Below, piece after piece: positions 1 through 9,907 of a stretch of 64,000 nucleotides of DNA (its first letter is position 1; every line of letters begins with the position of its first letter). The position numbers and the translations under genes are program-made. Under the pieces are notes generated by a model. It had not been told where the DNA came from. It did not search any database and saw only the letters and a program-made list of their open reading frames with translations. Source of the DNA: Azorhizobium caulinodans ORS 571 (GTDB lineage: Bacteria > Pseudomonadota > Alphaproteobacteria > Rhizobiales > Xanthobacteraceae); contig NC_009937.1 of assembly GCF_000010525.1 (NCBI RefSeq), forward strand, positions 3,353,501-3,417,500, read 5' to 3'.

Positions 1-1
1 C

Positions 2-1090
2 ATCCGCGTCCATGATGGACTCGGCTTTGGCGCCGTGCTCGTCGGCGTGGTGGTGGGCAGCCAGTCGGTCGTCACCCTGCTCAGCCGGGGCATGGCCGGC
101 ACCACCGTCGACAGCCACGGCGCCAAATGGGCCGTCGTCGCCGGCCTGCCGCTCGCGGCCTGCGCGGGCGGGCTCTATCTCGCCTCGCTCGCCCTCCCCG
201 ATCCCTCGTTCAGCCTGGCCGTGCTGATCGCAGGGCGCATGATCCATGGCATTGCGGAGAGCCTCTTCATCACCGGCTTCCTGGCCTGGGGCATCGGCCG
301 CGTCGGTGTCGCAAAGGCCGGCCTCGTTATGGGCTGGAACGGCATTGCGGTGAGCGCCGCGCTGGCGGTGGGCGCCCCGCTCGGCGTTGCCGCGCAGGAG
401 AGCTTCGGCTTCGCGGCGGTCGCCCTGCTCGCCCTCACCGCACCGTTGCTGGCCCTGGCCATTGTCGTCTGCGTCGCCGCCGTGCCCCGCTCCGAAGCAC
501 CGGCGGCGCCGCGCCTGCCGTTCGTGCGCGTGCTCGGCCTCGTCTGGCGGTTCGGCCTCGTGCTGGCGCTCTCAACAGCGCCCTTCGCCTTGCTCGGCAG
601 CTTCGTGGTGCTCACCTTCACCGAGCGCGGCTGGGCGCACGCGGGGCTTGCCCTCTCGCTCTATGGCATCGGCTTCGTGCTGGTGCGCTTCGCCTTCGGC
701 CACATGCCCGACCGGCTGGGCGGGGCCACCGTTTCGCTCATCTCGCTGGCCGTGGAAGGCGTGGGGCAGGCCCTGCTCTTCGCCGGCGGATATGGCGGGT
801 TCGACCATGTGTGGGTCGGGCTGGCGGGTGCCGCGCTGACCGGCGCCGGCTTCTCGCTGGTGCTGCCGGCGATGGGGGTCGAAGCGGTGCGCCGGGTGCC
901 GCGCGAGAGCCAGGGTGCCGCCATCGGCAGCTTCATGGCTTTCCTCGACATCGCATTGGGTGTCACCGGGCCTTTGGCCGGCCTGCTGGCGGGCGTAGCG
1001 GGCTTCGGCTCGGTTTTCGGGGCCGGCGCCCTTGCCTGCCTCGTCGCCATCGGCCTCGTGCTGGCCATGGGTCGGAGAACGGCCAGCTAG
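2..1090 (+). CDS. MFS transporter, C-terminal part (5' end outside window)
   Basis: The reading frame is already open at base 2 and runs to a TAG at 1088-1090, so the start lies before the window. The 362 visible residues are almost entirely hydrophobic helices with short charged loops, about ten membrane segments. The segment VVGSQSVVTLLSRGMAG and the later loop FGHMPDRLGGATVSL resemble the conserved loop motifs of the YfcJ/YhhS-type branch of drug and sugar efflux MFS carriers. Inner-membrane secondary transport is therefore well supported, but the substrate cannot be read from the sequence. The stop overlaps the stop of the convergent DUF488 gene by a few bases, so no room is left for a separate terminator. 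Confidence 0.85.
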   Translation: MRVHDGLGFGAVLVGVVVGSQSVVTLLSRGMAGTTVDSHGAKWAVVAGLPLAACAGGLYLASLALPDPSFSLAVLIAGRMIHGIAESLFITGFLAWGIGRVGVAKAGLVMGWNGIAVSAALAVGAPLGVAAQESFGFAAVALLALTAPLLALAIVVCVAAVPRSEAPAAPRLPFVRVLGLVWRFGLVLALSTAPFALLGSFVVLTFTERGWAHAGLALSLYGIGFVLVRFAFGHMPDRLGGATVSLISLAVEGVGQALLFAGGYGGFDHVWVGLAGAALTGAGFSLVLPAMGVEAVRRVPRESQGAAIGSFMAFLDIALGVTGPLAGLLAGVAGFGSVFGAGALACLVAIGLVLAMGRRTAS

Positions 1091-1545
1091 AACGGGTCCG
1101 CCTCCAGATGGGTCACATCGAACCCCAGACGCTCGCAGAGGAGTTCCGCGAGCCGCTGGCGGTGGCAGCCCTCCACATGGCGCTCGTAGCACAAGAGGCA
1201 GATGGGCCGGCTGCGGGCGAGCGCGGTCAGTTCATCCAGCGCCTCGCGGGCGGCCGGCGTTTCCAGATGGGCGTTGTAGATGCGCATGAGGGTGGAGACA
1301 TCACCCTTGCGCGCGGCGGTGCGTCCATCTGTGGGTGTGCCCAGCGCCCGCAGATGCACATAGCCGATGCCGTGCTCGGACACCCCCGCCGCCAGCGCGG
1401 TCTTGGAGAAGCCGGGCCGGCGCGAGGCCGCCACCGCCCGCACGTCCACCACGAGGCCGACGCCCGCATCCTCCAGCGTCTCGAAGAAAGCGGCCGGCGT
1501 CGTGTGCTCATAGCCGATGGTGAAGAATTCGCTGACCTTGCTCAT
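1087..1545 (-). CDS. DUF488 family protein
   Basis: This encodes 152 residues. The N-terminus FFTIGYEHTTPAAFFETL and the late CYERHVEGCHR segment are the two hallmarks of DUF488 (a TIGYxx...F start and a conserved CYE...CHR cluster). The biochemical role of the family is not established. The ATG at 1543-1545 lies one base beyond the stop of the CoxE-like gene, so it is very probably co-translated as the last gene of the molybdenum hydroxylase cluster. A longer in-frame opening exists upstream but lies inside the CoxE-like gene and was rejected. Confidence 0.85.
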   Translation of the reverse strand: MSKVSEFFTIGYEHTTPAAFFETLEDAGVGLVVDVRAVAASRRPGFSKTALAAGVSEHGIGYVHLRALGTPTDGRTAARKGDVSTLMRIYNAHLETPAAREALDELTALARSRPICLLCYERHVEGCHRQRLAELLCERLGFDVTHLEADPF

Positions 1546-1546
1546 G

Positions 1547-2776
1547 TCACTCCTCCCCTGCCACCAGAAGCTTGCGACCGGCAAATGGCACGGGCGGGGC
1601 AGCGAGCGCCGCCACCAGCGCCTCAAGGCTCGCCAGATCATGGACGGGGCGGAAGTCGTCCACATAGGGCAGCATGGCCCGGATGCCCCGCGCACGCGGC
1701 TCGAAGCCCGAATAACGCAGCAAGGGATTGAGCCAGACGAGGCGCAGGCAGGAGCGCTGAAGGCGGCCCATCTCCTGCGCCAGCGTCTCGTCCGCATCCC
1801 GCTCCAGCCCGTCGGTGACGAGGAGGACGATGGGGGTCTGCGCCAGCACGCGGCGGGACCAGTCCTTGTTGAAGGCCCGCAGCGAGGTGGCGATGCGGGT
1901 GCCCCCGGACCAGTCGGGCACGAGGCGGGACACCTCCGTCAGCGCCGCATCCGCATCGCGATGCCGCAGCGCGCGGGTGACATTGGTGAGGCGCGTGCCG
2001 AACAGGAAGGTGTCCACCCGGCGCCGGGTGGCGAGCGCGTGCAGGAAGTGCAGCACCGGGCGGGCGTAATCGGCCATGGAACCGGAGATATCCAGCAGCG
2101 CGACGACCGGCGTCGGCCGCTCGCGCGGACCGCGCCGCTTCAGCGGCAACAGCGCCCCGCCAGTGGCGAGCGAGGCCCGCAGGCTGGCGCGGAAATCGGG
2201 ACGGGCGCCGCGTGGATCCGCGATCAGGCGGCGCGTGCGGATCGTATCCTGGGGCAGGCGCAAAGCGGCGATGCGCCGGCGGGCCTCGCGCAATTCCTCG
2301 GCGCTCATCTGCGCAAAATCACGGGTGCGCAGCACGTCCTGATCGGAAGCCGTGAGGCGTGCATCGAGCGAAACCTGCTGCTCTTCCACCTCCGGCGGGC
2401 GGGAGATGCCCCAGAAGGCCTCCTCCACCCGCCTCTGGCCCGGCTTGGGCGGCTCCGGCGCGCGGGGCACGGCGACCGGCGAGAGCAGTTCCATGAGCTT
2501 TTCCGCCGGCGCGCGGCGGCGCCAGAAGCGGGCGAAGACCGCATCGAACAGGTCATGGTCCTCATGCCGCTTCACGAAGACGGCGTGGAGGGTCCAATAG
2601 AGATCCTGCCGGGTGCCGACGCCCGCCACCTCCACCGCCGTCACCGCATCGAGCATCACGCCGGGGCCGACGGTGAGCCCAGCGGCACGCAGCAGGCGGC
2701 CGAAATAGAGAATGTTGGCGGCGAGCCGGCCCTCGTGGGCCGGGCGCAACGGCTCAGGCGATGCGGCCGGCGGCAT
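1547..2776 (-). CDS. CoxE-like VWA domain protein
   Basis: This encodes about 409 residues. The first half is an arginine-rich helical region; the second half is a von Willebrand A domain whose metal-site motif is VVALLDISGSM (DxSxS), followed by GGTRIATSLRAF and LLVTDGLERD. This matches the CoxE/YehP-type proteins that partner with MoxR AAA+ ATPases in maturation of CO dehydrogenase and other metalloenzymes. The ATG at 2776 overlaps the end of the MoxR gene by 23 bases, giving the usual MoxR-VWA pair. Its role in inserting the Mo/Cu or sulfido ligand is known for Oligotropha CoxE and is inferred here from context. A start further upstream would lie deep inside moxR and is less likely. Confidence 0.88.
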   Translation of the reverse strand: MPPAASPEPLRPAHEGRLAANILYFGRLLRAAGLTVGPGVMLDAVTAVEVAGVGTRQDLYWTLHAVFVKRHEDHDLFDAVFARFWRRRAPAEKLMELLSPVAVPRAPEPPKPGQRRVEEAFWGISRPPEVEEQQVSLDARLTASDQDVLRTRDFAQMSAEELREARRRIAALRLPQDTIRTRRLIADPRGARPDFRASLRASLATGGALLPLKRRGPRERPTPVVALLDISGSMADYARPVLHFLHALATRRRVDTFLFGTRLTNVTRALRHRDADAALTEVSRLVPDWSGGTRIATSLRAFNKDWSRRVLAQTPIVLLVTDGLERDADETLAQEMGRLQRSCLRLVWLNPLLRYSGFEPRARGIRAMLPYVDDFRPVHDLASLEALVAALAAPPVPFAGRKLLVAGEE

Positions 2777-3680
2777 GGCGGGCCTCGTCCAGCAGGCGAG
2801 AGATCGCCGCCGCATCGGTGCGGGCGATGTCGTCCTGATATTTCAGCAGCACGCCCAGCGTGTCCTGCGCCAGCGCGGGATCGACCGCCACCGCATCGAG
2901 CTCCACGAGGGCAGCGGCCCAGTCCAGCGTCTCGGCGACGCCCGGCACCTTGAACAGGTCTTCCCGCCGCAGGGCCTGCACGAAGGCCACCACCTGCCGG
3001 GAGAGGGCCTGCGGCACCTGCGGCAGGCGGGCCCGCAGGATCTCCAGTTCCCGTTCGGCGCTGGGATAGTCCACCCAGTGATAGAGGCAGCGCCGCTTCA
3101 GCGCGTCGTGGATCTCGCGCGTGCGGTTGGAGGTGAGGATGATGATCGGCGGATGCTCCGCCTTCACCGTGCCGAGTTCGGGAATGGAAATCTGGAAGTC
3201 CGACAGCACTTCCAGCAGGAAAGCCTCGAAGGCCTCGTCGGTACGGTCCAGTTCATCGATCAACAGCACCGGCGGGCCAGCGGGATCGGGCATCAGGGCT
3301 TCGAGCAGCGGGCGGCGCTGGAGATAGCGCTCGGAGAAGACGCCGGACGCGATCTCCGCCTTGTCGCTCTCCCCGGCGGCTTCCGCGAGGCGGATGGCGA
3401 TCATCTGGGCCGGATAATTCCACTCATAGGCGGCCCCGGCGAGATCGAGCCCCTCATAGCATTGCAGGCGAATGAGCCGCCGCCCAAGGGCGCGGGCCAG
3501 CGTGCGTGCCACCTCCGTCTTGCCGACGCCGGCCTCGCCTTCCAGCAGCAGAGGACGACCCATGCGCAGGGCGAGATGCAGCACGGTGGCGAGCGCCCGG
3601 TCCGGCACATAGCCGGCGCCGGTGAGCAGGGTCTGCGTGGCATCGATGGATGGGGGCGGGAAGGAAGCGCGATCCGGCAT
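2754..3680 (-). CDS. MoxR-family AAA+ ATPase (CoxD-like)
   Basis: This encodes 308 residues. Walker A is GEAGVGKTE near residue 44, Walker B is VLLIDELDR, and sensor 1 is IILTSNRTREIHDALKRRC, the typical MoxR/CoxD arrangement. The start at 3680 (MPDRASFPPP) gives the normal family length; the open frame continues upstream with low-complexity arginine-rich sequence that is not family-like. MoxR chaperones remodel metalloenzymes together with a VWA partner, here the overlapping CoxE-like gene. Its position downstream of CoxS-L-M genes argues for a maturation role for that hydroxylase. Confidence 0.92.
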   Translation of the reverse strand: MPDRASFPPPSIDATQTLLTGAGYVPDRALATVLHLALRMGRPLLLEGEAGVGKTEVARTLARALGRRLIRLQCYEGLDLAGAAYEWNYPAQMIAIRLAEAAGESDKAEIASGVFSERYLQRRPLLEALMPDPAGPPVLLIDELDRTDEAFEAFLLEVLSDFQISIPELGTVKAEHPPIIILTSNRTREIHDALKRRCLYHWVDYPSAERELEILRARLPQVPQALSRQVVAFVQALRREDLFKVPGVAETLDWAAALVELDAVAVDPALAQDTLGVLLKYQDDIARTDAAAISRLLDEARHAAGRIA

Positions 3681-3775
3681 GACACAGATGTACTGCGGCT
3701 CGCGGCGCGCCGGAAGCGCTTCTTCAGTCCGGGCCGAGCGCCGGCCGGGTGGTTTGTCCCGGCCGGCGGCTCGCT

Positions 3776-4603
3776 TCAGGACATCAGCAGTGTGTAGGCG
3801 AATTCGCCGGCCAGCATCAGCAGGAAAACGCCAAGGCTCACTTCCAGCACGCGCTTGGGAAACTGGCCGGACAGGGCCGCCCCGAGGGGCGCCAGCCCCA
3901 CGGCGGTGACGAGGATGACGGCGACGCCGAACACCTGCATGAAATCGGCACTGGCGGCGGGGAACTGCGGGTCCCCGAAAACCGCCGCGGCGAGGCCGAA
4001 CAGGCCGGGGACGGCGAGCACAGCGCACACGGCCAGCGGGTCGGCCATCATGCGCCCGGCTCCCGCCCAGGCATCGCGCAGCTTGTGAAACGCCCCGCCG
4101 AGGCTGCTTTCCAGATCGGAGAAACCGTCATCCGAGAGTGTGGCGGCACCGCCGCCGCCCGCAGCCACCAGCCGGGCGCCGGAGGGCGCCGAGATGTGGC
4201 CGAGAAACAGCATCTTCACCGCACCCGCGAGGACGGCGATGGTGAAGACGAGTTCCATCTCTCCTGACGGCAGGGCGGATACGACGACGCTTGCGGCGAC
4301 CGCCGCGGCGGATACCGCCCAGAGCCAGCCTCCCGGCGCCAGACCGCGACCGGACCGGGCGGCCCGCCGCCCTCGCCAGAGGCGCAGCCCCGTCACCGCG
4401 ACCAGAGCCAGGGAAATGCCCGTCGCCACATGGACGACCAGGCTGTTGTGCATGCCGAGCGTCGTGAGGAGCGGGTGCAGAACCGGGACGATCACCAGAC
4501 CGCCATAGGCTCCAAATAGCCCCACGAGCAACCCGGCGAGTGCGCCCAGGGCAAGCAATGCCAGGACGAACTCGATGAGTTCAGGAATGGATTCCGACGC
4601 CAT
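3776..4603 (-). CDS. TauE/SafE family permease
   Basis: This encodes 275 residues with about eight hydrophobic segments. The N-terminal GLLVGLFGAYGGLVIVPVL and the repeated pattern in the second half are typical of TauE/SafE (DUF81) permeases, which export or import sulfite, sulfoacetate and other small organic anions across the inner membrane. A central loop of about 50 residues (DGFSDLESSLGGAFHKL) separates the two halves. It lies between the CoxM-like gene and moxR on the same strand. A role as carrier for the hydroxylase's substrate or product is a context inference; the substrate itself is unknown. Confidence 0.85.
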   Translation of the reverse strand: MASESIPELIEFVLALLALGALAGLLVGLFGAYGGLVIVPVLHPLLTTLGMHNSLVVHVATGISLALVAVTGLRLWRGRRAARSGRGLAPGGWLWAVSAAAVAASVVVSALPSGEMELVFTIAVLAGAVKMLFLGHISAPSGARLVAAGGGGAATLSDDGFSDLESSLGGAFHKLRDAWAGAGRMMADPLAVCAVLAVPGLFGLAAAVFGDPQFPAASADFMQVFGVAVILVTAVGLAPLGAALSGQFPKRVLEVSLGVFLLMLAGEFAYTLLMS

Positions 4604-4717
4604 AAGACCCCCCTTGAGGCGCGAAGGGAACCATATGACGCATTAGTGGAATAAAACCACGATTTTTTAACAAATTTAGCTGGTATACATGACCTTAGCC
4701 AGTCATTACCTACCAAG
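4604..4717 (-). promoter_or_regulatory. AT-rich spacer upstream of the TauE/SafE gene
   Basis: These 114 bases are strikingly AT-rich for this genome (for example AATAAAACCACGATTTTTTAAC around 4650-4671) between two GC-rich genes. They hold no convincing reading frame. The composition suits a promoter for the permease-moxR-coxE genes, but I cannot assign -35 and -10 boxes with certainty. Confidence 0.35.
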
Positions 4718-5518
4718 CTACCCCATAGATGCAACCACCGCGCGCCGGGCCATCACTTTAACCAGATGAGCCCGATAGTCGGCACTGCCGTGGAGGTCCG
4801 ACATCATGTCGGCAGAATCTACGGAAAGGCCGTCCAGAGCCTCCGGACGGAAGTCGGCGGCGAGTGCCTCTTCCGCCTCGCTCCAGCGGAATACGCCGCC
4901 CTGCCCCGCCCCGGTGACGGCCACGCGCACGCCCTCGGCGCCCTGCGCCACGAAGACGCCCGCCATGGCGTAGCGGGAAGCGGGATTGCGGAACTTGGCG
5001 TAGCCGGCGCGCGCCGGCGCAGGAAACTCCACGCCCACCACCAGTTCGTCGTCCTCCAGCGCGGTCTCGAAGAGGCCGGTGAAGAAGTCGTCCGCCGCCA
5101 GTGCCCGCTTGCTGGTGAGGATGGTGGCGCCGAGGCCGAGGCAGCCGGCGGGATAATCCGCCGTGGGATCGTTGTTGGCGATGGAGCCCCCGAGCGTGCC
5201 GCGATTGCGCACGGCCGGGTCGCCGATCACGCCGGCGAGTTCCGCCAGCGCGGGAATGACGCTCTTCACAAGAGCGGAGGTCGCCACTTCCGCATGGCGC
5301 GCCATGGCGCCGATGACGAGGCCTTCGCCCTGACGCTCAATGCGGGACAGGCCGGGAATGCGGGAGAGGTCCACCAGCGTGCCCGGCTGCGCGAGGCGCT
5401 GCTTGAGGGTCGGCAGCAGGGTCTGGCCGCCCGCAAGAACCTTGGGCTCGTTCACCGAACGCAGGAGGCCGATGGCGTCGTCAAGGGCGGCGGGGCGCTG
5501 ATAATCAAACGCGTACAT
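4718..5518 (-). CDS. coxM: Molybdenum hydroxylase FAD subunit (CoxM-like)
   Basis: This encodes 266 residues, a little shorter than Oligotropha CoxM. The FAD-binding signatures are both present: AGGQTLLPTLKQRL near residue 33 and TLGGSIANNDPTADYPA near residue 105. The medium subunit passes electrons from the iron-sulfur subunit to the respiratory chain. The start MYAFDYQRPAALDDAI is the usual N-terminus of the family; an upstream extension was rejected. It is the third gene of a CoxS-CoxL-CoxM set reading leftward. As the large subunit is form II, the name marks family membership and does not prove CO oxidation. Confidence 0.92.
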   Translation of the reverse strand: MYAFDYQRPAALDDAIGLLRSVNEPKVLAGGQTLLPTLKQRLAQPGTLVDLSRIPGLSRIERQGEGLVIGAMARHAEVATSALVKSVIPALAELAGVIGDPAVRNRGTLGGSIANNDPTADYPAGCLGLGATILTSKRALAADDFFTGLFETALEDDELVVGVEFPAPARAGYAKFRNPASRYAMAGVFVAQGAEGVRVAVTGAGQGGVFRWSEAEEALAADFRPEALDGLSVDSADMMSDLHGSADYRAHLVKVMARRAVVASMG

Positions 5519-5658
5519 GGTCTGATCTCCTGAAGCACGTCCGGCTTCGATGTCTGGCAATCCAAGCCGCAGGACGGGCCCTGTTCAAGGGAAAAGGCGA
5601 GGTCGAAGGGCAGGCCAGGCGTGGCCTGCCCCGATCCGCCGCGGTGGATGCGGGCGGA

Positions 5659-8037
5659 TCACTCCGCCGCCTGTGCGGCTGCCGGCAGGTCCCGGATGAT
5701 CTTCCAGACCTTGGCCGGTGTCGCGGGCATGGGCACGTCCTCGGTGCCGAGGGCATGGGTGAGAGCATTGATGACCGCCGGCGGGGCGGCGATGGCACCG
5801 GCTTCGCCGCAGCCCTTGATCCCCAGCGGATTGGAGGGGCAGCGCGTCTCGGTGAGCCCGACGCGGAAGGACGGCAGATTGGCTGCGCGCGGCATGGTGT
5901 AGTCCATGAAGGAGCCCGTCACGAGCTGGCCGTCCGCATCATAATGCACGGCTTCCAGGAGCGCCTGCCCGACGCCCTGGGCAATGCCGCCATGCACCTG
6001 CCCCTCGACGATCATGGGATTGATGACCACGCCGAAATCATCCACCGCCACGAAATTCACGATTTCCGTGACGCCGGTGTCCGGGTCCACCTCCAGTTCG
6101 CAGACGTGACAGCCAGCGGGGAAGGTGAAGTTGGTGGGGTCATAGAAGGCCCCCTCCTTCAGCCCCGGTTCGATCTCGGAGGTGGGGAATTTGTGCGCCA
6201 CATAAGCGTTCAGTGCCACTTCCGCGAAGGCAAGGCCCCGGTCGGTGCCGGCCACGCTGAACCGTCCGTCCTTGAACTCGATGTCCCCTTCCGAGGCCTC
6301 GAGAATATGGGCGGCAATCTTCTTCGCCTTGGCCTCCACCTTGTCCAGCGCCTTCACGATGGCCGACATGCCCACCGCCCCCGAGCGGGAGCCATAGGTG
6401 CCCATGCCGAACTGCACCTTGTCGGTGTCGCCATGGACGATGGTCACCTGCTCGATGGGAATGCCGAGGCGGGCGGACACCAGCTGGGCGAAGGTGGTCT
6501 CGTGCCCCTGCCCGTGGCTGTGGGAGCCGGTGAGCACCTCCACATTTCCGGTGGGGTTCACCCGTACCTCCGCGCTTTCCCAGAGGCCGACGCCGGCCCC
6601 GAGCGAGCCCACCGCCGCCGACGGGGCAATGCCGCAGGCCTCGATGTAATTGGACAGGCCGATGCCCCGCAGCTTGCCGCGGCGCGCGGCCTCCGCCTTG
6701 CGAGCGGGGAAACCGGCGTAGTCGGCAAGCTCCAGCGCCTTGTCGAGGGAGGCGAAATAGTCGCCGGCGTCATAATTCATGATGACCGGCGTCTGGTGCG
6801 GGAAGCTCCGCACGAAGTTGCGCCGCCGAAACTCGGCGCTGTCGATGCCGAGCGTGCGCGCGGCGATCTCCACGATGCGCTCCACCAGGAAGGTCGCTTC
6901 CGGGCGCCCTGCCCCGCGATAGGCGTCCACGGGCGCCGTGTTCGTATAGACCGCATCCACATGGCAATGGATGGCCGGCATGGCGTACTGGCCGGAGAGC
7001 AGGGTCGCGTAGAGATAGGTCGGGATGGCCGAGGCGAAAGTGGAGAGATAGGCGCCCATGTTGGCCGTCGTCTCGACCCGGAATCCGAGAATGTGCCCCT
7101 CCGCGTCCAGCGCCAGTTCCGCATGGGTGATGTGGTCGCGCCCATGGGCATCGGAGAGGAAGGCCTCGGACCGGTCCGACGTCCATTTTACCGGACGCCC
7201 CACGCGCTTGGCGGCCCAGACGCAGACCGTCTCTTCCGCATAAATGAAGATCTTGGAGCCGAAGCCGCCGCCCACGTCCGGGGCGATGACGCGCAGCTTG
7301 TTCTCCGGCGCGATGCCGACGAAGGCTGAGAGCACGAGGCGGGCCACATGCGGGTTCTGGCTCGTGGTCCAGAGCGTATAGGCCTCGTCGCCGCTGTCAT
7401 ATTCGCCGATGGCGGCGCGCGGCTCGATGGGGTTGGGCGCCAGACGATTGTTGACGAGATCGAGGCGCACCACATGGGCCGCCTGCCCGAAGGCGGTATC
7501 GGTGGCGGCCTTGTCGCCCAGTTCCCAGGAGAAGACCGTATTGCCGGGCGCCACCTCATGCACCTGCGGCGCACCGGCCGCGCGGGCGGCGCCCGTGTCC
7601 GCCACCGCCGGCAGCACCTCGTAATCCACCGCGACGGCCGCGGCGGCGTCCTTGGCCTGATTGAAGGTTTCCGCGATCACCACCGCCACATGGTCGCCCA
7701 CGTAGCGCACCTTCTCCTTGGCGAGCGACGGATGAGAGCCCATGCGCATGGGCGTGCCGTCCACGGAATGGATCATCCAGCCGCAGATGAGGTCGCCCAC
7801 CCCGTCCTGCGCCAGATCCGCGCCCGTGAGGATGGCGACGACGCCCGGCATGGCAGAGGCGGCAGAAATGTCGATGCCGCGGATGCGGGCATGGGCATGC
7901 GGCGAGCGCAGGAAATAGGCGTGCGCCTGCCCCGGCCGGTTCATGTCGTCCGTATAGCGGCCCTTGCCGGTGATGAAGCGGTGGTCTTCCTTGCGGCGGA
8001 CGGGCGCGCCGAGGGGCGTGACGTTGCTGGCGTTCAT
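5659..8037 (-). CDS. coxL: Molybdenum hydroxylase large subunit, form II CoxL-like
   Basis: This encodes 792 residues, normal for the catalytic subunit carrying molybdenum-cytosine-dinucleotide cofactor. Cofactor contacts are visible: VGGGFGSK near residue 255 and [10 protein letters not shown] near the C-terminus, which holds the active-site glutamate. The diagnostic active-site loop reads AYRGAGR (residues 372-378). Proven CO dehydrogenases (form I) have AYxCSFR there with the copper-binding cysteine; AYRGAGR defines form II, whose physiological substrate is mostly unresolved. A purine, aldehyde or N-heterocycle hydroxylase is as likely as a CO oxidiser. The start [10 protein letters not shown] is preferred over an ATG nine codons upstream because it matches the family N-terminus. 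Confidence 0.95.
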   Translation of the reverse strand: MNASNVTPLGAPVRRKEDHRFITGKGRYTDDMNRPGQAHAYFLRSPHAHARIRGIDISAASAMPGVVAILTGADLAQDGVGDLICGWMIHSVDGTPMRMGSHPSLAKEKVRYVGDHVAVVIAETFNQAKDAAAAVAVDYEVLPAVADTGAARAAGAPQVHEVAPGNTVFSWELGDKAATDTAFGQAAHVVRLDLVNNRLAPNPIEPRAAIGEYDSGDEAYTLWTTSQNPHVARLVLSAFVGIAPENKLRVIAPDVGGGFGSKIFIYAEETVCVWAAKRVGRPVKWTSDRSEAFLSDAHGRDHITHAELALDAEGHILGFRVETTANMGAYLSTFASAIPTYLYATLLSGQYAMPAIHCHVDAVYTNTAPVDAYRGAGRPEATFLVERIVEIAARTLGIDSAEFRRRNFVRSFPHQTPVIMNYDAGDYFASLDKALELADYAGFPARKAEAARRGKLRGIGLSNYIEACGIAPSAAVGSLGAGVGLWESAEVRVNPTGNVEVLTGSHSHGQGHETTFAQLVSARLGIPIEQVTIVHGDTDKVQFGMGTYGSRSGAVGMSAIVKALDKVEAKAKKIAAHILEASEGDIEFKDGRFSVAGTDRGLAFAEVALNAYVAHKFPTSEIEPGLKEGAFYDPTNFTFPAGCHVCELEVDPDTGVTEIVNFVAVDDFGVVINPMIVEGQVHGGIAQGVGQALLEAVHYDADGQLVTGSFMDYTMPRAANLPSFRVGLTETRCPSNPLGIKGCGEAGAIAAPPAVINALTHALGTEDVPMPATPAKVWKIIRDLPAAAQAAE

Positions 8038-8188
8038 GGGTTCCTCCCCGAATGGGTGTCCCAAAGGGAATGCACGGGCTCCGGCGCCGTTTGTTGAGGC
8101 TGTCCGGATGAGCGGATGCTGCCGCCACGGGCGGGCAGAAGAATGCTGTGCAATGGATCAGGAGGCGGGCACGGACACCCGCCGGTCC

Positions 8189-8677
<489 letters not shown>

Positions 8678-8832
8678 ACGTTCCTCCCGGACCCTCGTTG
8701 TGCCGACCCGGTGAACTGCCCCGCACGACCGGACGGCTGGGGTGCTTTGTAATGGCTCCAGTGTGGGGCCGCGCGGCGGCGGCGGTCAAGCGTGGCGTTG
8801 AACGCGCAACGCCGCACCTGACCGCCTGCGCA

Positions 8833-9873
8833 TCACTTCGTCGCGTGCCGGGGCTCTGGCAGCGGGCCGTCTCCGGCGGCCTGAGCGCGGGCCTGCGCCT
8901 CCGCGCGCTCCAGCCGCCCCACATTGTGGCTGGCGATGAAGCTGACCAGCACCAGCTGGATGAAGTGGAAGAGCATCACCGGCGCGATGATGAGGCTGAG
9001 TTCTGCCTGCGCGCCGAAGATCACGCTGGCCATGGGCAGGCCCGTCGCCAGCGACTTCTTGGAACCGCAGAACAGGACCGCGATGCGGTCACCGTAGTTG
9101 AAGCCGATGATCCGGCAGATCACGCTGAGGAGGCCATAAACGACAAAGAACAGCGCCACCACGCCCACCACCATCTCGATGATGAGGCTGGTGTCGTGCC
9201 GGCTCCACACCCCTCCGGCGACGCTGTCGCAGAACGAGTTGTAGACGATCATCAGGATGACGGCGCGATCGGCGATGCGTGCGGCCCGCTTGTGCCGAGC
9301 GATGAAACTGGCCGCCACGGGGCGCAGCATCTGACCGATGCCGACGGGCAGCATCACCAGAAGCACCAGCTTGATGATGACGCCTTCCAGATCGAGTTGC
9401 CCGCCCGTCGCGTGCATGTACCAGGCCATCAGCAGCGGCGTGATGAACACGCCGATGAGGCTGGAGATGCTGGCATTGAAGATGGCCACCGGCACGTTGC
9501 CCCGCGCCAGCGAGGTCATCGCCACCGAGGACGAGACGGTGGAGGGCAGCGCGGCGAGGAAGAAGAAGCCGGTCACCATCTCGGGGGGCATCACGCGCAG
9601 CAGCAGCGGATGGGCGGCGAGCACCACCACCGGGAAGAGCACGAAGGTGGCGCATTGCACCACCAGATGCACCCGCCAGCGCCCGACGCTCTTCCAGAGC
9701 TGATCGGGCGCCAGCGACAGGCCGTACAGGATGAAGATGAAGGCGACGCCATAGCTCGCGGCCTTGTCGGCATGGAGCGGTCCATCCGTCACGCCCGGAA
9801 CGGGCCAGACGAGAGCGGCAAGGACGGTCAGGGCGAGCGCGATGACGAAGGGGTCGAGCTTGAAGCGAGACAT
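8833..9873 (-). CDS. Bile acid:sodium symporter (SBF/YfeH) family carrier
   Basis: This encodes 346 residues with about ten membrane helices. YGLSLAPDQLWKS, LPSTVSSSVAMTSLARGN and NASISSLIGVFITPLL are the signature stretches of the YfeH-type SBF-like carriers, including the broken-helix crossover regions. Such carriers move organic anions with sodium; substrates of the bacterial YfeH branch are largely unknown. It sits between coxG and coxS on the same strand, which suggests delivery of a substrate to the hydroxylase. A longer frame upstream overlaps the coxG coding region and was rejected; the start MSRFKLDPF at 9873 is typical. Confidence 0.88.
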   Translation of the reverse strand: MSRFKLDPFVIALALTVLAALVWPVPGVTDGPLHADKAASYGVAFIFILYGLSLAPDQLWKSVGRWRVHLVVQCATFVLFPVVVLAAHPLLLRVMPPEMVTGFFFLAALPSTVSSSVAMTSLARGNVPVAIFNASISSLIGVFITPLLMAWYMHATGGQLDLEGVIIKLVLLVMLPVGIGQMLRPVAASFIARHKRAARIADRAVILMIVYNSFCDSVAGGVWSRHDTSLIIEMVVGVVALFFVVYGLLSVICRIIGFNYGDRIAVLFCGSKKSLATGLPMASVIFGAQAELSLIIAPVMLFHFIQLVLVSFIASHNVGRLERAEAQARAQAAGDGPLPEPRHATK

Positions 9874-9907
9874 CGGAAACGCACGAGAACAGAGGGGCCG
9901 TCGCCCC

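Noticed and set aside
2777-2815. An earlier start for the CoxE-like gene
   Set aside because: It would overlap moxR further and adds only 13 basic residues without similarity to the family.
4492-4734. An 80-codon minus-strand frame spanning the AT-rich spacer
   Set aside because: It overlaps the TauE/SafE gene in another frame and has no recognisable features.
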